A DNA stretch of 8,844 nt from Candidatus Acidiferrales bacterium (GTDB taxonomy: Bacteria > Acidobacteriota > Terriglobia > Acidiferrales > UBA7541), in NCBI GenBank assembly GCA_955651735.1, contig CATPAM010000210.1, positions 1-8,844 on the forward strand, in the 5' to 3' direction. Below the pieces are notes generated by a model. It was given only the letters and a program-made list of their open reading frames with translations, ran no database searches and was not told the origin of the DNA. Positions 1 through 7,286 of this stretch are shown piece after piece. Position numbers and translations under genes: made by a program. Numbering within the stretch: the first letter of the stretch is position 1; every line of letters begins with the position of its first letter.

Positions 1-956
1 CCGTAGCGGCCGCCGACCGTGGCGGGCGCTTTTCGTCAAATTCAACCGACACCGTATCCGATTTGCTAGCAAAGCTCGCGAAGCACAGCCAGCCGCGAAC
101 TCTCGACCACGATCTTAACCTCAGCTCCCTCGATCGTGTAGAGCTGATGAGCGCGCTCGAGCAGCGTTACCAGGTCGAGCTAAACGAAACGGCGTTCGCG
201 GAAGCGAGAACCGTCGCCGATGTGCAAAGGCTGCTGCGTCAGCCAGGCCCGCGAAGGACCGAATACGCTTACCCGCGCTGGGCTCAACGCGAACCCCTGC
301 GCTGGCTCCGCCTGGCTGTTTACTACGCGCTCGTCTGGCCCGCCACGCAAATTCTCGGCCATCCCAAAATCATCGGCCGCGAAAACCTCAAAGATGTCCG
401 CGGCCCGGTTCTTGTCGTCTCCAATCACATCACGCGACGCGCCGACATGGGCTTGATTCTCGCTGCGTTACCTCCGCGTTTTCGCCACCGGCTGACCACC
501 GCGATGGGCGGCGAATCGTTGCAACGCATGCGGCGGCCGACGCGCGATTGGTTCTTCGCCACACGCTGGGCCTACCAACTCGGATACTGGCTGGTCGTCG
601 CGCTGTTCAATGTCTTCCCGCTGCCGCAACTCTCCGGCTTCCGGGAAAGCTTTCGCTATGCGGGAGAATCCGTCGATCGCGGCTACAACGTCCTCGTTTT
701 TCCGGAGGGAGAAGTCAACAACACGGAGACCGGTGAGATGGCGCCATTTCAGTCTGGGATCGGCGTGCTGGCGGAAAATCTGCGTATCCCCATCGTTCCA
801 GTGCGCCTCGATGGGGTGTGGCAGATGAAGCGCCAGGGCCGCCGTCTGGCGCACCTCGGCGAAATCACGGTCCGCATAGGCACCCCGGTCACTTTCCCGG
901 CCACTCCCGCAGACGAAATCGCCCGCACCTTGGAATCCGCTGTGCGCTCGCTATAG
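1..956 (+). CDS. Acyl carrier protein domain fused to PlsC-type 1-acylglycerol-phosphate acyltransferase (5' partial)
   Basis: The frame is open from position 3 to the TAG at 954-956. A TTG at 63 is a possible start, but no Shine-Dalgarno precedes it and the open upstream codons continue a carrier-domain helix (TVSDLLAKLAK), so the gene very probably begins before the window. Region ~50-230 is an acyl/peptidyl carrier domain: LNLSSLDRVEL carries the likely phosphopantetheine serine at 126-128, where the usual DSL motif reads SSL. From ~300 comes a hydrophobic segment, then a PlsC-like acyltransferase with NH...D at 423-446, FPEG at 699-710 and IPIVPV near 787-804. The catalytic His and Asp are separated by five residues rather than the usual four. 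The inferred role is transfer of a carrier-bound acyl group to a lysophospholipid or similar acceptor at the inner membrane. Relatives often have an AMP-binding acyl ligase in front; that part is not visible. Family confidence is high, substrate confidence low. Confidence 0.85.
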   Translation, partial: VAAADRGGRFSSNSTDTVSDLLAKLAKHSQPRTLDHDLNLSSLDRVELMSALEQRYQVELNETAFAEARTVADVQRLLRQPGPRRTEYAYPRWAQREPLRWLRLAVYYALVWPATQILGHPKIIGRENLKDVRGPVLVVSNHITRRADMGLILAALPPRFRHRLTTAMGGESLQRMRRPTRDWFFATRWAYQLGYWLVVALFNVFPLPQLSGFRESFRYAGESVDRGYNVLVFPEGEVNNTETGEMAPFQSGIGVLAENLRIPIVPVRLDGVWQMKRQGRRLAHLGEITVRIGTPVTFPATPADEIARTLESAVRSL

Positions 957-993
957 ACGTGACGTGCCGCTGAAAGCGCGAGTTCCTGTTCTA

Positions 994-1002
994 TGGCAAA
1001 AT
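994..1002 (+). promoter_or_regulatory. Candidate extended -10 promoter element for sucA
   Basis: TGG followed by CAAAAT (997-1002) resembles an extended -10 and lies 22 bp before the sucA ATG, leaving a leader of about 16 nt. No convincing -35 is seen. It is supported by similar motifs before phoB (3701) and the phosphoesterase (7405). The only ribosome-binding-site-like sequence is a weak GCAGG at 1011-1015. Confidence 0.4.
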
Positions 1003-1024
1003 AGAAGTTTGCAGGCACGAATTT

Positions 1025-3553
1025 ATGGCCCACAGACCCACTCTCGAGGCAGAACGCCCCGCAAAACTGGGCAAAAAATCCACTGCCGGAAAACCGGCCG
1101 GCCCTGAGGAGCGCGAGCGCATCTTCGATGCGTTTCGCCGCTGGGGCTACAACCAAGCCAAGCTCGATCCTCTCGGTTTTTTCGGGCCATTCCCGCAGCC
1201 TGATCTGAAAGGGCTGACCGGCGACCTAGCCGAAGAAGCTCGCCGCATTTATTGCGGCACGATCGGTGCCGACTTCATGCACCTGCCCCAGCCGGAGCGC
1301 CGCCGCTGGATCGCCGAGCGCATGGAAGGCCCCGAATCGGAAGTCAACCAGCGAAAAATTCTCGAGCGTCTGATTCGCGCCGACCTTTTCGAGCAGGTTT
1401 TGCAATCGCGCTATCTGGGCACCAAGCGATTTTCTCTCGAAGGGGTGACCGCGCTCATTCCCCTGCTCGACTCCATTCTCGACACGGTGGGTGAACACGG
1501 CGCCGTCGAATCTGTCATGGCCATGAGCCACCGCGGCCGCCTGAACGTTATGGTCCACGCCGCATGCAAACCTCCCCACGAAGTGGTCGCCGGGTTTGAA
1601 GACGTCGACCCGCGGAGCGTGCTCGGCGCGGGTGACGTGAAATATCACGTCGGAGCCACCGGCACGTATGTGACTTCCACCGGCAAGGAAATCGGCATTC
1701 ATCTCGTTTCCAATCCCAGCCACCTCGAAGCCGTCGATCCCGTCGCCATCGGCCGCGCTCGCGCCAAGCAAACCCGCTACGGCGCCGGTAGCACCGCTAA
1801 AGTGGTCCCCATCGTCATGCATGGCGATGCCGCCTTCGCCGGCCAAGGTATCTGGGCGGAAACTCTCAATCTTGCAGACTTGCACGCTTACACCGTCGGC
1901 GGTTCCATCCACATCATCGTCAACAATTTGATCGGTTTCACAACGCGTCCGGTTCAGGAACATTCCTCGCGGTTCGCATCGGACCTTGCTAAGCGCCAAT
2001 CTGTTCCCGTCTTTCACGTCAATGGAGAGGATCCGGACGCCGTGGTGCGGGTGGGAAAGCTCGCCGCGGAATATCGCGCGCAATTTGGCAGCGACGTAGT
2101 CGTCGACCTCATCGGCTACCGCCGCCACGGCCACAGCGAAGTCGACGACCCCACCATTACGCAGCCGCGCCTGTACGACCGCATCAAGAATCATGCGCCG
2201 CTTTGGCGCATTTATTCCGAGCGCATCGGCGTGCAGCCCATGCAGATTGTCGAGAATGTGCGCAGGGAATACGAAGTAGAACAAAGCAAAGCGCGCGAAA
2301 TCAAAAAAATTCCGCACCTGCGGCAGCTACCCGAATACTGGTCGGCTTACCATCGCGGCCGTTTCAAGCCCGAGTATGAAGCGGACACTGGGCTGGACCG
2401 CGAAAAGCTTGCCGAGATTACCGACGCCCTCGTCCGCGTGCCGGAAGGCTTTCATGTGCATCCCAAAATCGCCAAGCTGCTCGAGCAGCGGGCGGAGATG
2501 GGCCATGGCAAGCGCCCCGTCGATTACGGCTTCGCGGAAGCGCTCGCGCTGGGTTCACTCCTTCTCGAAGGCAATCCCGTTCGCCTGACCGGGCAGGATA
2601 CCGAGCGCGGTACCTTCAACCAGCGCCATGCCGTCCTCGTCGACACCGCAACCGAACAGGAATATTGCTCGCTCGCGCATCTCGGTCGCGATCAGCCCTT
2701 TTGCGAAATTCACAACTCTTCCCTCTCCGAAGCCGGCTGCCTCGGTTTCGAATACGGCTTCAGCCGCGACTACCCTGAAGCGCTGGTTTTATGGGAAGCG
2801 CAGTTCGGAGATTTCGCCAACGGCGCGCAGGTCATCATCGACCAGTTCATCAGCGCCGGCGAAGACAAATGGGATCTACCCTCCGGCCTGGTCATGCTGT
2901 TGCCGCACGGCTACGAAGGCCAGGGGCCGGAGCATTCTAGCGCGCGCATCGAGCGTTTCATGCAACTAGCCGGCGAGGAAAACATGCAGATCTGCCAGCC
3001 TTCCACCGCGGCGCAATATTTTCACCTCTTGCGCCGGAGTGTCCGCCGCCCGTGGCGCAAGCCGCTCATCGTCTTCACTCCCAAGAGCATGCTGCGCCAT
3101 CCCGACGCTTCCTCCCGCATCGACGAGTTCACGCAGCTGCGCTTCCTTCCCGTCGTTCCCGACCGCGAAGTGCAAGACGCCAAGCGCATCCTCATCGTCA
3201 GCGGCAAACTCGGCCACGAACTCCGCGCCGAGCGCCGCCGCCGCAAGGACACCAGCACCGCGATTATTTTCCTGGACCAGCTTTACCCGCTGCTGCGCCC
3301 TGAAATTTCCGCCGCCATTGACGAACATCCCAACGCCCGCGAGGTCGTCTGGATCCAGGAAGAGCCGAAAAACATGGGCGCGCACTTCTTCGTCGTGCCC
3401 CGCATCGGCCAATTGGTGCAAAGCAAAGGCCTGAAGATGCGCTCCATCAAGCGCTCCCCCAGCGCCAGCCCCGCCACCGGCTCCGCCAAAGCGCACGAGC
3501 TGGAGCAAAAGACCCTGCTCAGCCTCGCTTTCACAACCAGCTCAACGGAATGA
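1025..3553 (+). CDS. sucA: 2-oxoglutarate dehydrogenase E1 component (SucA)
   Basis: This 842-residue thiamine-diphosphate enzyme decarboxylates 2-oxoglutarate in the TCA cycle and passes the succinyl group to the lipoyl E2 (SucB). Visible family blocks in order: LDPLGFF near residue 48; YCGTIGADFMHL near 76; SHRGR at 168-172; SNPSHLEAVDPVA near 230; the ThDP/metal motif HGDAAFAGQG from 266, followed by the NN pair; YRRHGHSEVDDP around 365-376; and in the C-terminal half GQDTERGTF, WEAQFGDFANGAQ and HGYEGQGPEHSSAR from 628. It ends with SPSASPATG, as in other E1o proteins. E. coli SucA is about 930 residues; the difference is mainly at the N-terminus, where the E2-docking helix and linker are missing. 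The upstream frame closes at TGA 971-973 and encodes nothing similar, so the short form is genuine. No sucB or lpd lies in the window. Confidence 0.96.
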   Translation: MAHRPTLEAERPAKLGKKSTAGKPAGPEERERIFDAFRRWGYNQAKLDPLGFFGPFPQPDLKGLTGDLAEEARRIYCGTIGADFMHLPQPERRRWIAERMEGPESEVNQRKILERLIRADLFEQVLQSRYLGTKRFSLEGVTALIPLLDSILDTVGEHGAVESVMAMSHRGRLNVMVHAACKPPHEVVAGFEDVDPRSVLGAGDVKYHVGATGTYVTSTGKEIGIHLVSNPSHLEAVDPVAIGRARAKQTRYGAGSTAKVVPIVMHGDAAFAGQGIWAETLNLADLHAYTVGGSIHIIVNNLIGFTTRPVQEHSSRFASDLAKRQSVPVFHVNGEDPDAVVRVGKLAAEYRAQFGSDVVVDLIGYRRHGHSEVDDPTITQPRLYDRIKNHAPLWRIYSERIGVQPMQIVENVRREYEVEQSKAREIKKIPHLRQLPEYWSAYHRGRFKPEYEADTGLDREKLAEITDALVRVPEGFHVHPKIAKLLEQRAEMGHGKRPVDYGFAEALALGSLLLEGNPVRLTGQDTERGTFNQRHAVLVDTATEQEYCSLAHLGRDQPFCEIHNSSLSEAGCLGFEYGFSRDYPEALVLWEAQFGDFANGAQVIIDQFISAGEDKWDLPSGLVMLLPHGYEGQGPEHSSARIERFMQLAGEENMQICQPSTAAQYFHLLRRSVRRPWRKPLIVFTPKSMLRHPDASSRIDEFTQLRFLPVVPDREVQDAKRILIVSGKLGHELRAERRRRKDTSTAIIFLDQLYPLLRPEISAAIDEHPNAREVVWIQEEPKNMGAHFFVVPRIGQLVQSKGLKMRSIKRSPSASPATGSAKAHELEQKTLLSLAFTTSSTE

Positions 3554-3567
3554 GGTCACCGCACCTC

Positions 3568-3611
3568 TTTAACATCCCATTCATCTCCGTCTCATCTGCG
3601 CGTCATTCGCC
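3568..3611 (+). promoter_or_regulatory. Putative four-unit Pho box (PhoB-binding direct repeats) upstream of phoB
   Basis: Four 11-bp units follow each other without gaps, starting at 3568, 3579, 3590 and 3601: TTTAACATCCC, ATTCATCTCCG, TCTCATCTGCG and CGTCATTCGCC. Cores share T at the third and A at the fifth position; the middle two units match at 8 of 11 bases. 11-bp direct repeats with a TCAT-like core are the known form of PhoB/PhoP boxes. The same core, TTCATC, occurs in the phoU promoter. Reservations: the region is pyrimidine-rich, and the clearest -10 candidate (3701) lies about 90 bp downstream, farther than normal for direct activation. Autoregulation of phoBR is inferred. Confidence 0.45.
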
Positions 3612-3697
3612 TCCCTCACACTTCCTCCATTCACGGTGCTACCCGAAGGCTCAAGTGACCTCACGCGCTCCAATCCCTTCCGCATTTCGCGGGCCTA

Positions 3698-3706
3698 CGG
3701 TACACT
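3698..3706 (+). promoter_or_regulatory. Candidate -10 promoter element for phoB
   Basis: CGG followed by TACACT (3701-3706) lies 34 bp before the phoB ATG. The surrounding bases (A-C-GGTACACTT-C-GA) match the element before the phosphoesterase gene at 11 of 14 positions. The -35 region at the expected distance is poor (TTCCGC, 3678-3683). Confidence 0.4.
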
Positions 3707-3740
3707 TCGAACAAGCCGGCGGGCGGAACGTGCCACCTGC

Positions 3741-4436
3741 ATGAAACGTATCCTGATCATTGAAGACGACCGCGATATCGTCGAACTGGTTCGCTACAAC
3801 CTGGCAAATGAAGGATTTCAGGTCCAAGCAGCCTTTGACGGCACCAGCGGCCTCAATACGCTGAAGAAAACGCCTCCGGATCTCCTGCTTCTCGACCTCA
3901 TGCTTCCCAAAGTTTCCGGGCTCGATATCTGCCGGGAAGTTCGCCGGGATGACTCGCTCAATCGTCTGCCCATTCTCATGCTCACCGCGCGCGGCGAGGA
4001 AGCCGATCGCGTCGTAGGCCTGGAGATGGGCGCCGACGATTACGTGACCAAGCCGTTCAGCCCGCGCGAATTGCTAGCGCGTGTCAAGGCCCTGCTCCGC
4101 CGCGCGGAGCCGCCTTCTGACTCGCCCCGCACCATTGAAGTCGGCAAGCTGGCCATCGATCCGGCGTCGTATCGCGTGAGTCATTCCGGGAAGCCCGTTC
4201 CGCTCAGCACGCTCGAATTCCGGCTGCTCTACTATCTGGCTTCGCGGCCTAACCGCGTTTTCACGCGCGACCAGCTTCTCGATGCCGTTTGGGGCACCGA
4301 TCGTTTCGTCACTCCGCGCAGCGTGGACGTCTACGTCCGCCGCCTGCGCGAAAAAATCGAAAGCGATCCCGAGAATCCCGTCCACCTGAAGACCGTCCGC
4401 GGCGCCGGGTACTTGTTCGAAACTCGTGCGGCATAA
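3741..4436 (+). CDS. phoB: Phosphate regulon response regulator PhoB (OmpR/PhoB family)
   Basis: The 231-residue product is close to the usual PhoB length (~229). The receiver domain (residues 1-~120) has acidic residues E8, D9 and D10, phospho-acceptor D52 in [10 protein letters not shown]82 in LMLTAR and K104 in YVTKPF. A linker leads to a winged-helix DNA-binding domain (~residues 128-228) with [12 protein letters not shown], the recognition region [14 protein letters not shown] and the terminal TVRGAGYLF. The open frame extends upstream to 3636, but the family begins exactly at [10 protein letters not shown], so ATG 3741 is chosen; the site before it is only weakly Shine-Dalgarno-like (GGCGGA). 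It activates phosphate-starvation genes when phosphorylated by the sensor kinase encoded next, whose start overlaps its stop. The 11-bp repeats upstream suggest autoregulation. Assignment to PhoB rather than another OmpR-type regulator rests on the adjacent phoR-like kinase and phoU. Confidence 0.93.
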   Translation: MKRILIIEDDRDIVELVRYNLANEGFQVQAAFDGTSGLNTLKKTPPDLLLLDLMLPKVSGLDICREVRRDDSLNRLPILMLTARGEEADRVVGLEMGADDYVTKPFSPRELLARVKALLRRAEPPSDSPRTIEVGKLAIDPASYRVSHSGKPVPLSTLEFRLLYYLASRPNRVFTRDQLLDAVWGTDRFVTPRSVDVYVRRLREKIESDPENPVHLKTVRGAGYLFETRAA

Positions 4437-6267
4437 CCTTTTCTGGAAATTAACGCTGACGTTTTTCGCTTTGCTGGTGGGCTTTTTGCTCGCCGTGGAT
4501 TTCTTCGCCGAGCGCGCACTCCGCGAGGACTACGCGAACACCGCCTTCGCGCAACTCGCCGCCATCGCGCACATTGCGCAGGCGCGCCCGCCGCACCTCG
4601 CCGCAATCCCTCCGGCAAATCCCGAAGAAATCAGCGCCCTGCAAGAATGGACCTCGGAAATGGCCGCCAGCGGCGCGCGCGTCACTATCATCACTCCAGA
4701 AGGATTGGTTCTTGCCGATTCGCAGTCCGATCCCCGCACCATGGAGAACCATGCAAGCCGCCCGGAAATCCGGGATGCGCTCGCCAAGGGCGAGGGACAA
4801 TCCACGCGCCACAGCGTCACCATCAACCGCGACCTGCTTTATTACGCTGTGAAGCAAAACGTCGGTGCGGACTCGCCCGTAGTCCTGCGTTTCGCCATTC
4901 CACTGGCCACCATTCAGGACTTTCTTGGCTCGTTCCGCCGCAGTTTGTGGCTCGCTTCTCTCATCATCCTGTTGCTTGCGGGTGCAGCTTCGCTGCTGGT
5001 TTCCCTCGGCCTCTCCGCCCGCATCGAGCGCCTCGAGGAATTTTCGCGCCGCGTCGCCGAAGGCGATTTTCGCCCGCTCCCCGGCGACGGCTCCGGCGCC
5101 GCGCTGGAGAAACTGGGCGCTTCGCTGAATCAAACGGCGGCGCGGCTCGATCAGACCATTCGCACGCTGACCGAAGAACGCAATCTTTCCTCCGCAATCC
5201 TCGGCAGCATGGTGGAGGGCGTCGCGGTCGTGAACGGAGCGGAGCGGCTGGTCTTCGCCAATCACAGCTTTGCGGAAATTTTGGAGCTGCACGCGCTCCC
5301 TAAATCAGGGAGCGCACTCGTGGAAGTCGTGCGCCAGACGGAAATGATTGAAGCGGTGAGAAAAGTTTTGGCCGGCGAGCCGCGCGTGGAATCCGAGATC
5401 GTTACCGGGACGCTGCGCCAGCATTTTTTCGCCGCCACGGTCGCCTCCGTCCGCGCCGGAGAAACCTCTGGCGCCGTCGTCGTCCTTCACGACATTACCG
5501 AGCTGCGCAAGCTCGAACGCGTGCGCCGCGATTTTGTCGCCAACGTTTCGCACGAATTCCGCACGCCGCTTACTGCCATTCAGGGCTTCGCGGAAACACT
5601 GCTGGCCGGCGCCATGAACGATCCGCAGCATCGCGAGCGCTTTCTGGAAATCATTGTCGAGCACTCCCGCCGCCTCGCACGCCTCACGGAAGATTTGCTC
5701 ATGCTCTCCAAAATGGACGCCGACCGCCTGGAGCTCGAAATTCGCCGCGTCAGCGTCGCGCAGCTCATCGAATCCTGCATCGAAACCTCGCGACATCGCG
5801 CCTCCGAAAAAGAGATCGCGATTTCCGTCAAGCCCTTCAACGGCTTGCCCGACGTCGCCGGCGATCGCCGCCGCCTCGCGGAAGTCCTGCAAAATTTGCT
5901 GGATAACGCCACGCAATACACGCTCGCGCGCGGTCAAATCGCCGTCAGTGCCGAAGCGCGCGACGCCGAAGTTATCTTCACCGTCGCGGACACCGGCATC
6001 GGCATCCCCACCGCCGACCAGCCGCGCATCTTCGAGCGCTTCTATCGCGTGGATGCCGCGCGCTCCCGCGAGCTGGGCGGCACGGGCCTCGGCCTCTCCA
6101 TCGCCAAGCACATTGTCGAAGTGCATGGCGGCCGCATCTGGGTGGAAAGCGAAATCGGCCGCGGCTCGCGATTCCATTTCTCCGTCCCCATCTTCGACGC
6201 CGAGCGCGTCGCCCGCGCAACTCCGTCCGGCGGGACGTCCCGCAGCACGGGCCGCGCTTCCGCGTAG
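4426..6267 (+). CDS. phoR: Phosphate regulon sensor histidine kinase PhoR
   Basis: GTG start at 4426, overlapping the last 11 bases of phoB, indicates translational coupling; no strong Shine-Dalgarno is seen. The 613-residue kinase has TM1 (~residues 8-27), an extracytoplasmic domain of ~140 residues, TM2 (~174-196), HAMP (~197-245), a PAS domain (~250-365, [11 protein letters not shown]), then HisKA with phospho-accepting H376 in [13 protein letters not shown]. The ATPase domain shows the N box N490-N494 (NLLDN), G1 DTGIGI at 522-527, F box FERFYR at 536 and G2 [11 protein letters not shown] from 551. This two-TM layout with a sizeable outer domain resembles PhoR/PnpS of Bacillus and Streptococcus more than E. 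coli PhoR, which lacks a large periplasmic domain. It autophosphorylates under phosphate limitation and phosphorylates PhoB; PhoU likely restrains it when phosphate is plentiful. The last ~20 residues lie beyond the ATPase domain and are low complexity, encoded over a DNA palindrome. Confidence 0.92.
   Translation: MRHNLFWKLTLTFFALLVGFLLAVDFFAERALREDYANTAFAQLAAIAHIAQARPPHLAAIPPANPEEISALQEWTSEMAASGARVTIITPEGLVLADSQSDPRTMENHASRPEIRDALAKGEGQSTRHSVTINRDLLYYAVKQNVGADSPVVLRFAIPLATIQDFLGSFRRSLWLASLIILLLAGAASLLVSLGLSARIERLEEFSRRVAEGDFRPLPGDGSGAALEKLGASLNQTAARLDQTIRTLTEERNLSSAILGSMVEGVAVVNGAERLVFANHSFAEILELHALPKSGSALVEVVRQTEMIEAVRKVLAGEPRVESEIVTGTLRQHFFAATVASVRAGETSGAVVVLHDITELRKLERVRRDFVANVSHEFRTPLTAIQGFAETLLAGAMNDPQHRERFLEIIVEHSRRLARLTEDLLMLSKMDADRLELEIRRVSVAQLIESCIETSRHRASEKEIAISVKPFNGLPDVAGDRRRLAEVLQNLLDNATQYTLARGQIAVSAEARDAEVIFTVADTGIGIPTADQPRIFERFYRVDAARSRELGGTGLGLSIAKHIVEVHGGRIWVESEIGRGSRFHFSVPIFDAERVARATPSGGTSRSTGRASA
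6230..6243. repeat. 14-bp perfect palindrome at the 3' end of phoR
   Basis: GCGGGACGTCCCGC is its own reverse complement. It lies in codons after the last conserved residues of the PhoR ATPase domain, encoding part of a Gly/Ser/Arg-rich tail. It could be a fragment of a dispersed palindromic (REP-like) repeat that has been incorporated into the coding sequence, or chance in GC-rich DNA. It is not followed by a T-run and is not a convincing terminator. Confidence 0.5.
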
Positions 6268-6312
6268 CGGGTTCCTCCGGCCAGGTTAGGACATCGCATT
6301 TTGTTTCCGTTT

Positions 6313-6345
6313 GTTCACCATCGCTTCATCAATCCTTAATCGTGT
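6313..6345 (+). promoter_or_regulatory. Putative three-unit Pho box upstream of phoU
   Basis: Three contiguous 11-bp units start at 6313, 6324 and 6335: GTTCACCATCG, CTTCATCAATC and CTTAATCGTGT. The first seven bases of each form a clear series (GTTCACC, CTTCATC, CTTAATC; neighbouring units differ at two and one positions). GTTCACC is the core of the known Streptomyces PHO-box unit, and 11-bp spacing is typical of PhoB/PhoP sites. The array ends 6-8 bp before a -10 candidate, which is where an activating Pho box replaces the -35. It lies in the 147-bp gap between phoR and phoU, so phoU probably has its own phosphate-responsive promoter. Confidence 0.65.
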
Positions 6346-6351
6346 TTGCCG

Positions 6352-6359
6352 CATATTTT
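6352..6359 (+). promoter_or_regulatory. Candidate -10 element for phoU
   Basis: The AT-rich stretch CATATTTT contains two possible -10 hexamers, CATATT (6352-6357) and TATTTT (6354-6359), immediately downstream of the three-unit Pho box. No sigma-70 -35 is apparent, which fits an activator-dependent promoter. The resulting leader would be about 45-50 nt. Confidence 0.45.
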
Positions 6360-6401
6360 GGCTTACGAGCGGAAGTGTAACTTGTGGGCGCCCTTCCGCA
6401 C

Positions 6402-6407
6402 GGAGGG
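6402..6407 (+). promoter_or_regulatory. Ribosome binding site that fixes the phoU start
   Basis: GGAGGG with a 7-nt spacer to ATG 6415. It decides against a longer frame opening with TTG at 6346, which would start inside the promoter region and lacks a ribosome binding site. Confidence 0.8.
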
Positions 6408-6414
6408 CCGATCC

Positions 6415-7263
6415 ATGGCGAGCACCACAGCCGGACTGACCGAGGCAGTGCTATACGACACGCTAGTCAACTACCTCGTCTCCATGGCCCGCACCGTGGA
6501 AGGGGCCATGAATCGCGCCCTCGACGCACTCACCTCGCTCGACAGCGCGCGCACCTGCGCGCTTCCCGGCGAAGTCTTTCTCCTTGAGCCGCGCATCAAC
6601 GAGATGGAAATCGTGATCGACGAGCACGCGATTCGCCTGCTGCGCCGCGGCTCCTTCTCCGACGACGAGATGCGTCTGATCGTGGCCGCGCTGAAAATCA
6701 CGAATGACCTCGAGCGCATCGGCGACCTTGCCGTCAACCTCGCGCAAGGCGCGGTTTCTTTGCGGGAAATGCCAGGTGCGCGGATTCCGGAGGAGCTGGC
6801 CCCTATGGCTCTCGCCGTGCGCGCGATGGTCAGCAAGAGCCTCGGCGCGCTCATCTTTCGCAACGTCGAAATGGCCACGCAAGTTCTCGAAAGCGACGAT
6901 GTGGTGGACCAATACCGCGACCGTATCTTCGAAAATCTGCTCGCCTCCATGACCCAGCAAGCCACGCTGGTCAGCTCCGGCATGCAATTTATTCTGGCCA
7001 CCCGCCACCTCGAGCGCATCGCCGACCACGCCAGCAACATTGCCGAAGACATCATTTTTTGGGTGCGTGGCCTCGATGTGCGCCATGGTCGCGGCCTGAC
7101 CATGCGCCCCGACCGCTCCGAAGGGCAAGGCGGCTCTGCGATCGCCAGTGAAACGCCCGGTGAAAGCCCTGTAGCAGCCGCGCCCCAGGCTGCCGCGGTC
7201 ATCGAGAATTCACACGCGTTTGACGCCAGTGTGACGCCGGCCTGCGACCCTGAGCGCGCTTGA
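6415..7263 (+). CDS. phoU: Phosphate signalling regulator PhoU
   Basis: The 282-residue product has the two tandem PhoU three-helix repeats. Each carries the metal-binding E-x-x-x-D signature: LERIGD with E100/D104, and LERIADHASNIAED with E200/D204, the latter followed by the typical IFWVRGLDVRH. PhoU is a peripheral cytoplasmic protein that links the Pst phosphate transporter to PhoR and keeps the regulon off when phosphate is sufficient. ATG 6415 is set by a strong Shine-Dalgarno. Most PhoU proteins are about 215-240 residues; the extra length is a C-terminal tail (~residues 226-282) rich in Ala, Pro, Gly and Ser with no recognisable domain. It follows phoR in the same direction, with its own putative Pho box between them and a hairpin after it. 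The pst genes that often accompany phoU are not in the window. Confidence 0.94.
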   Translation: MASTTAGLTEAVLYDTLVNYLVSMARTVEGAMNRALDALTSLDSARTCALPGEVFLLEPRINEMEIVIDEHAIRLLRRGSFSDDEMRLIVAALKITNDLERIGDLAVNLAQGAVSLREMPGARIPEELAPMALAVRAMVSKSLGALIFRNVEMATQVLESDDVVDQYRDRIFENLLASMTQQATLVSSGMQFILATRHLERIADHASNIAEDIIFWVRGLDVRHGRGLTMRPDRSEGQGGSAIASETPGESPVAAAPQAAAVIENSHAFDASVTPACDPERA

Positions 7264-7286
7264 TCTTCACCGACCGTTCCTACCTG

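Noticed and set aside
1226..2317. Long open frame on the - strand inside sucA (363 codons)
   Set aside because: It lies wholly antisense to strongly conserved SucA motifs and its translation resembles no family; long antisense frames are common in GC-rich coding DNA.
3551..3663. 9-bp inverted repeat TGAGGTCAC (3551-3559) and GTGACCTCA (3655-3663) flanking the phoB repeat array
   Set aside because: The arms are perfect but 95 bp apart, and one includes the sucA stop codon. A pair this long is not rare in a region of this size, and no function can be argued.
3636..3740. Upstream extension of the phoB frame to an ATG at 3636
   Set aside because: The extra 35 residues have no counterpart in the receiver family, and the stretch overlaps the candidate promoter; the family starts at [10 protein letters not shown].
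4450..6177. Two long - strand frames inside phoR (4450-5292 and 5305-6177)
   Set aside because: They are mirror frames of the conserved kinase gene with Ala/Arg/Gly-rich translations and no ribosome binding site or family motif.
6260..6270. CCGC-GTA-GCGG hairpin over the phoR stop codon as a terminator
   Set aside because: The stem is only four base pairs and there is no T-rich tail.
7265..7282. Possible two-unit Pho box after phoU (CTTCACC then GTTCCTA, 11 bp apart)
   Set aside because: The second unit is poor, and it lies before the terminator hairpin, over 120 bp from the phosphoesterase -10, so a regulatory role is unlikely.
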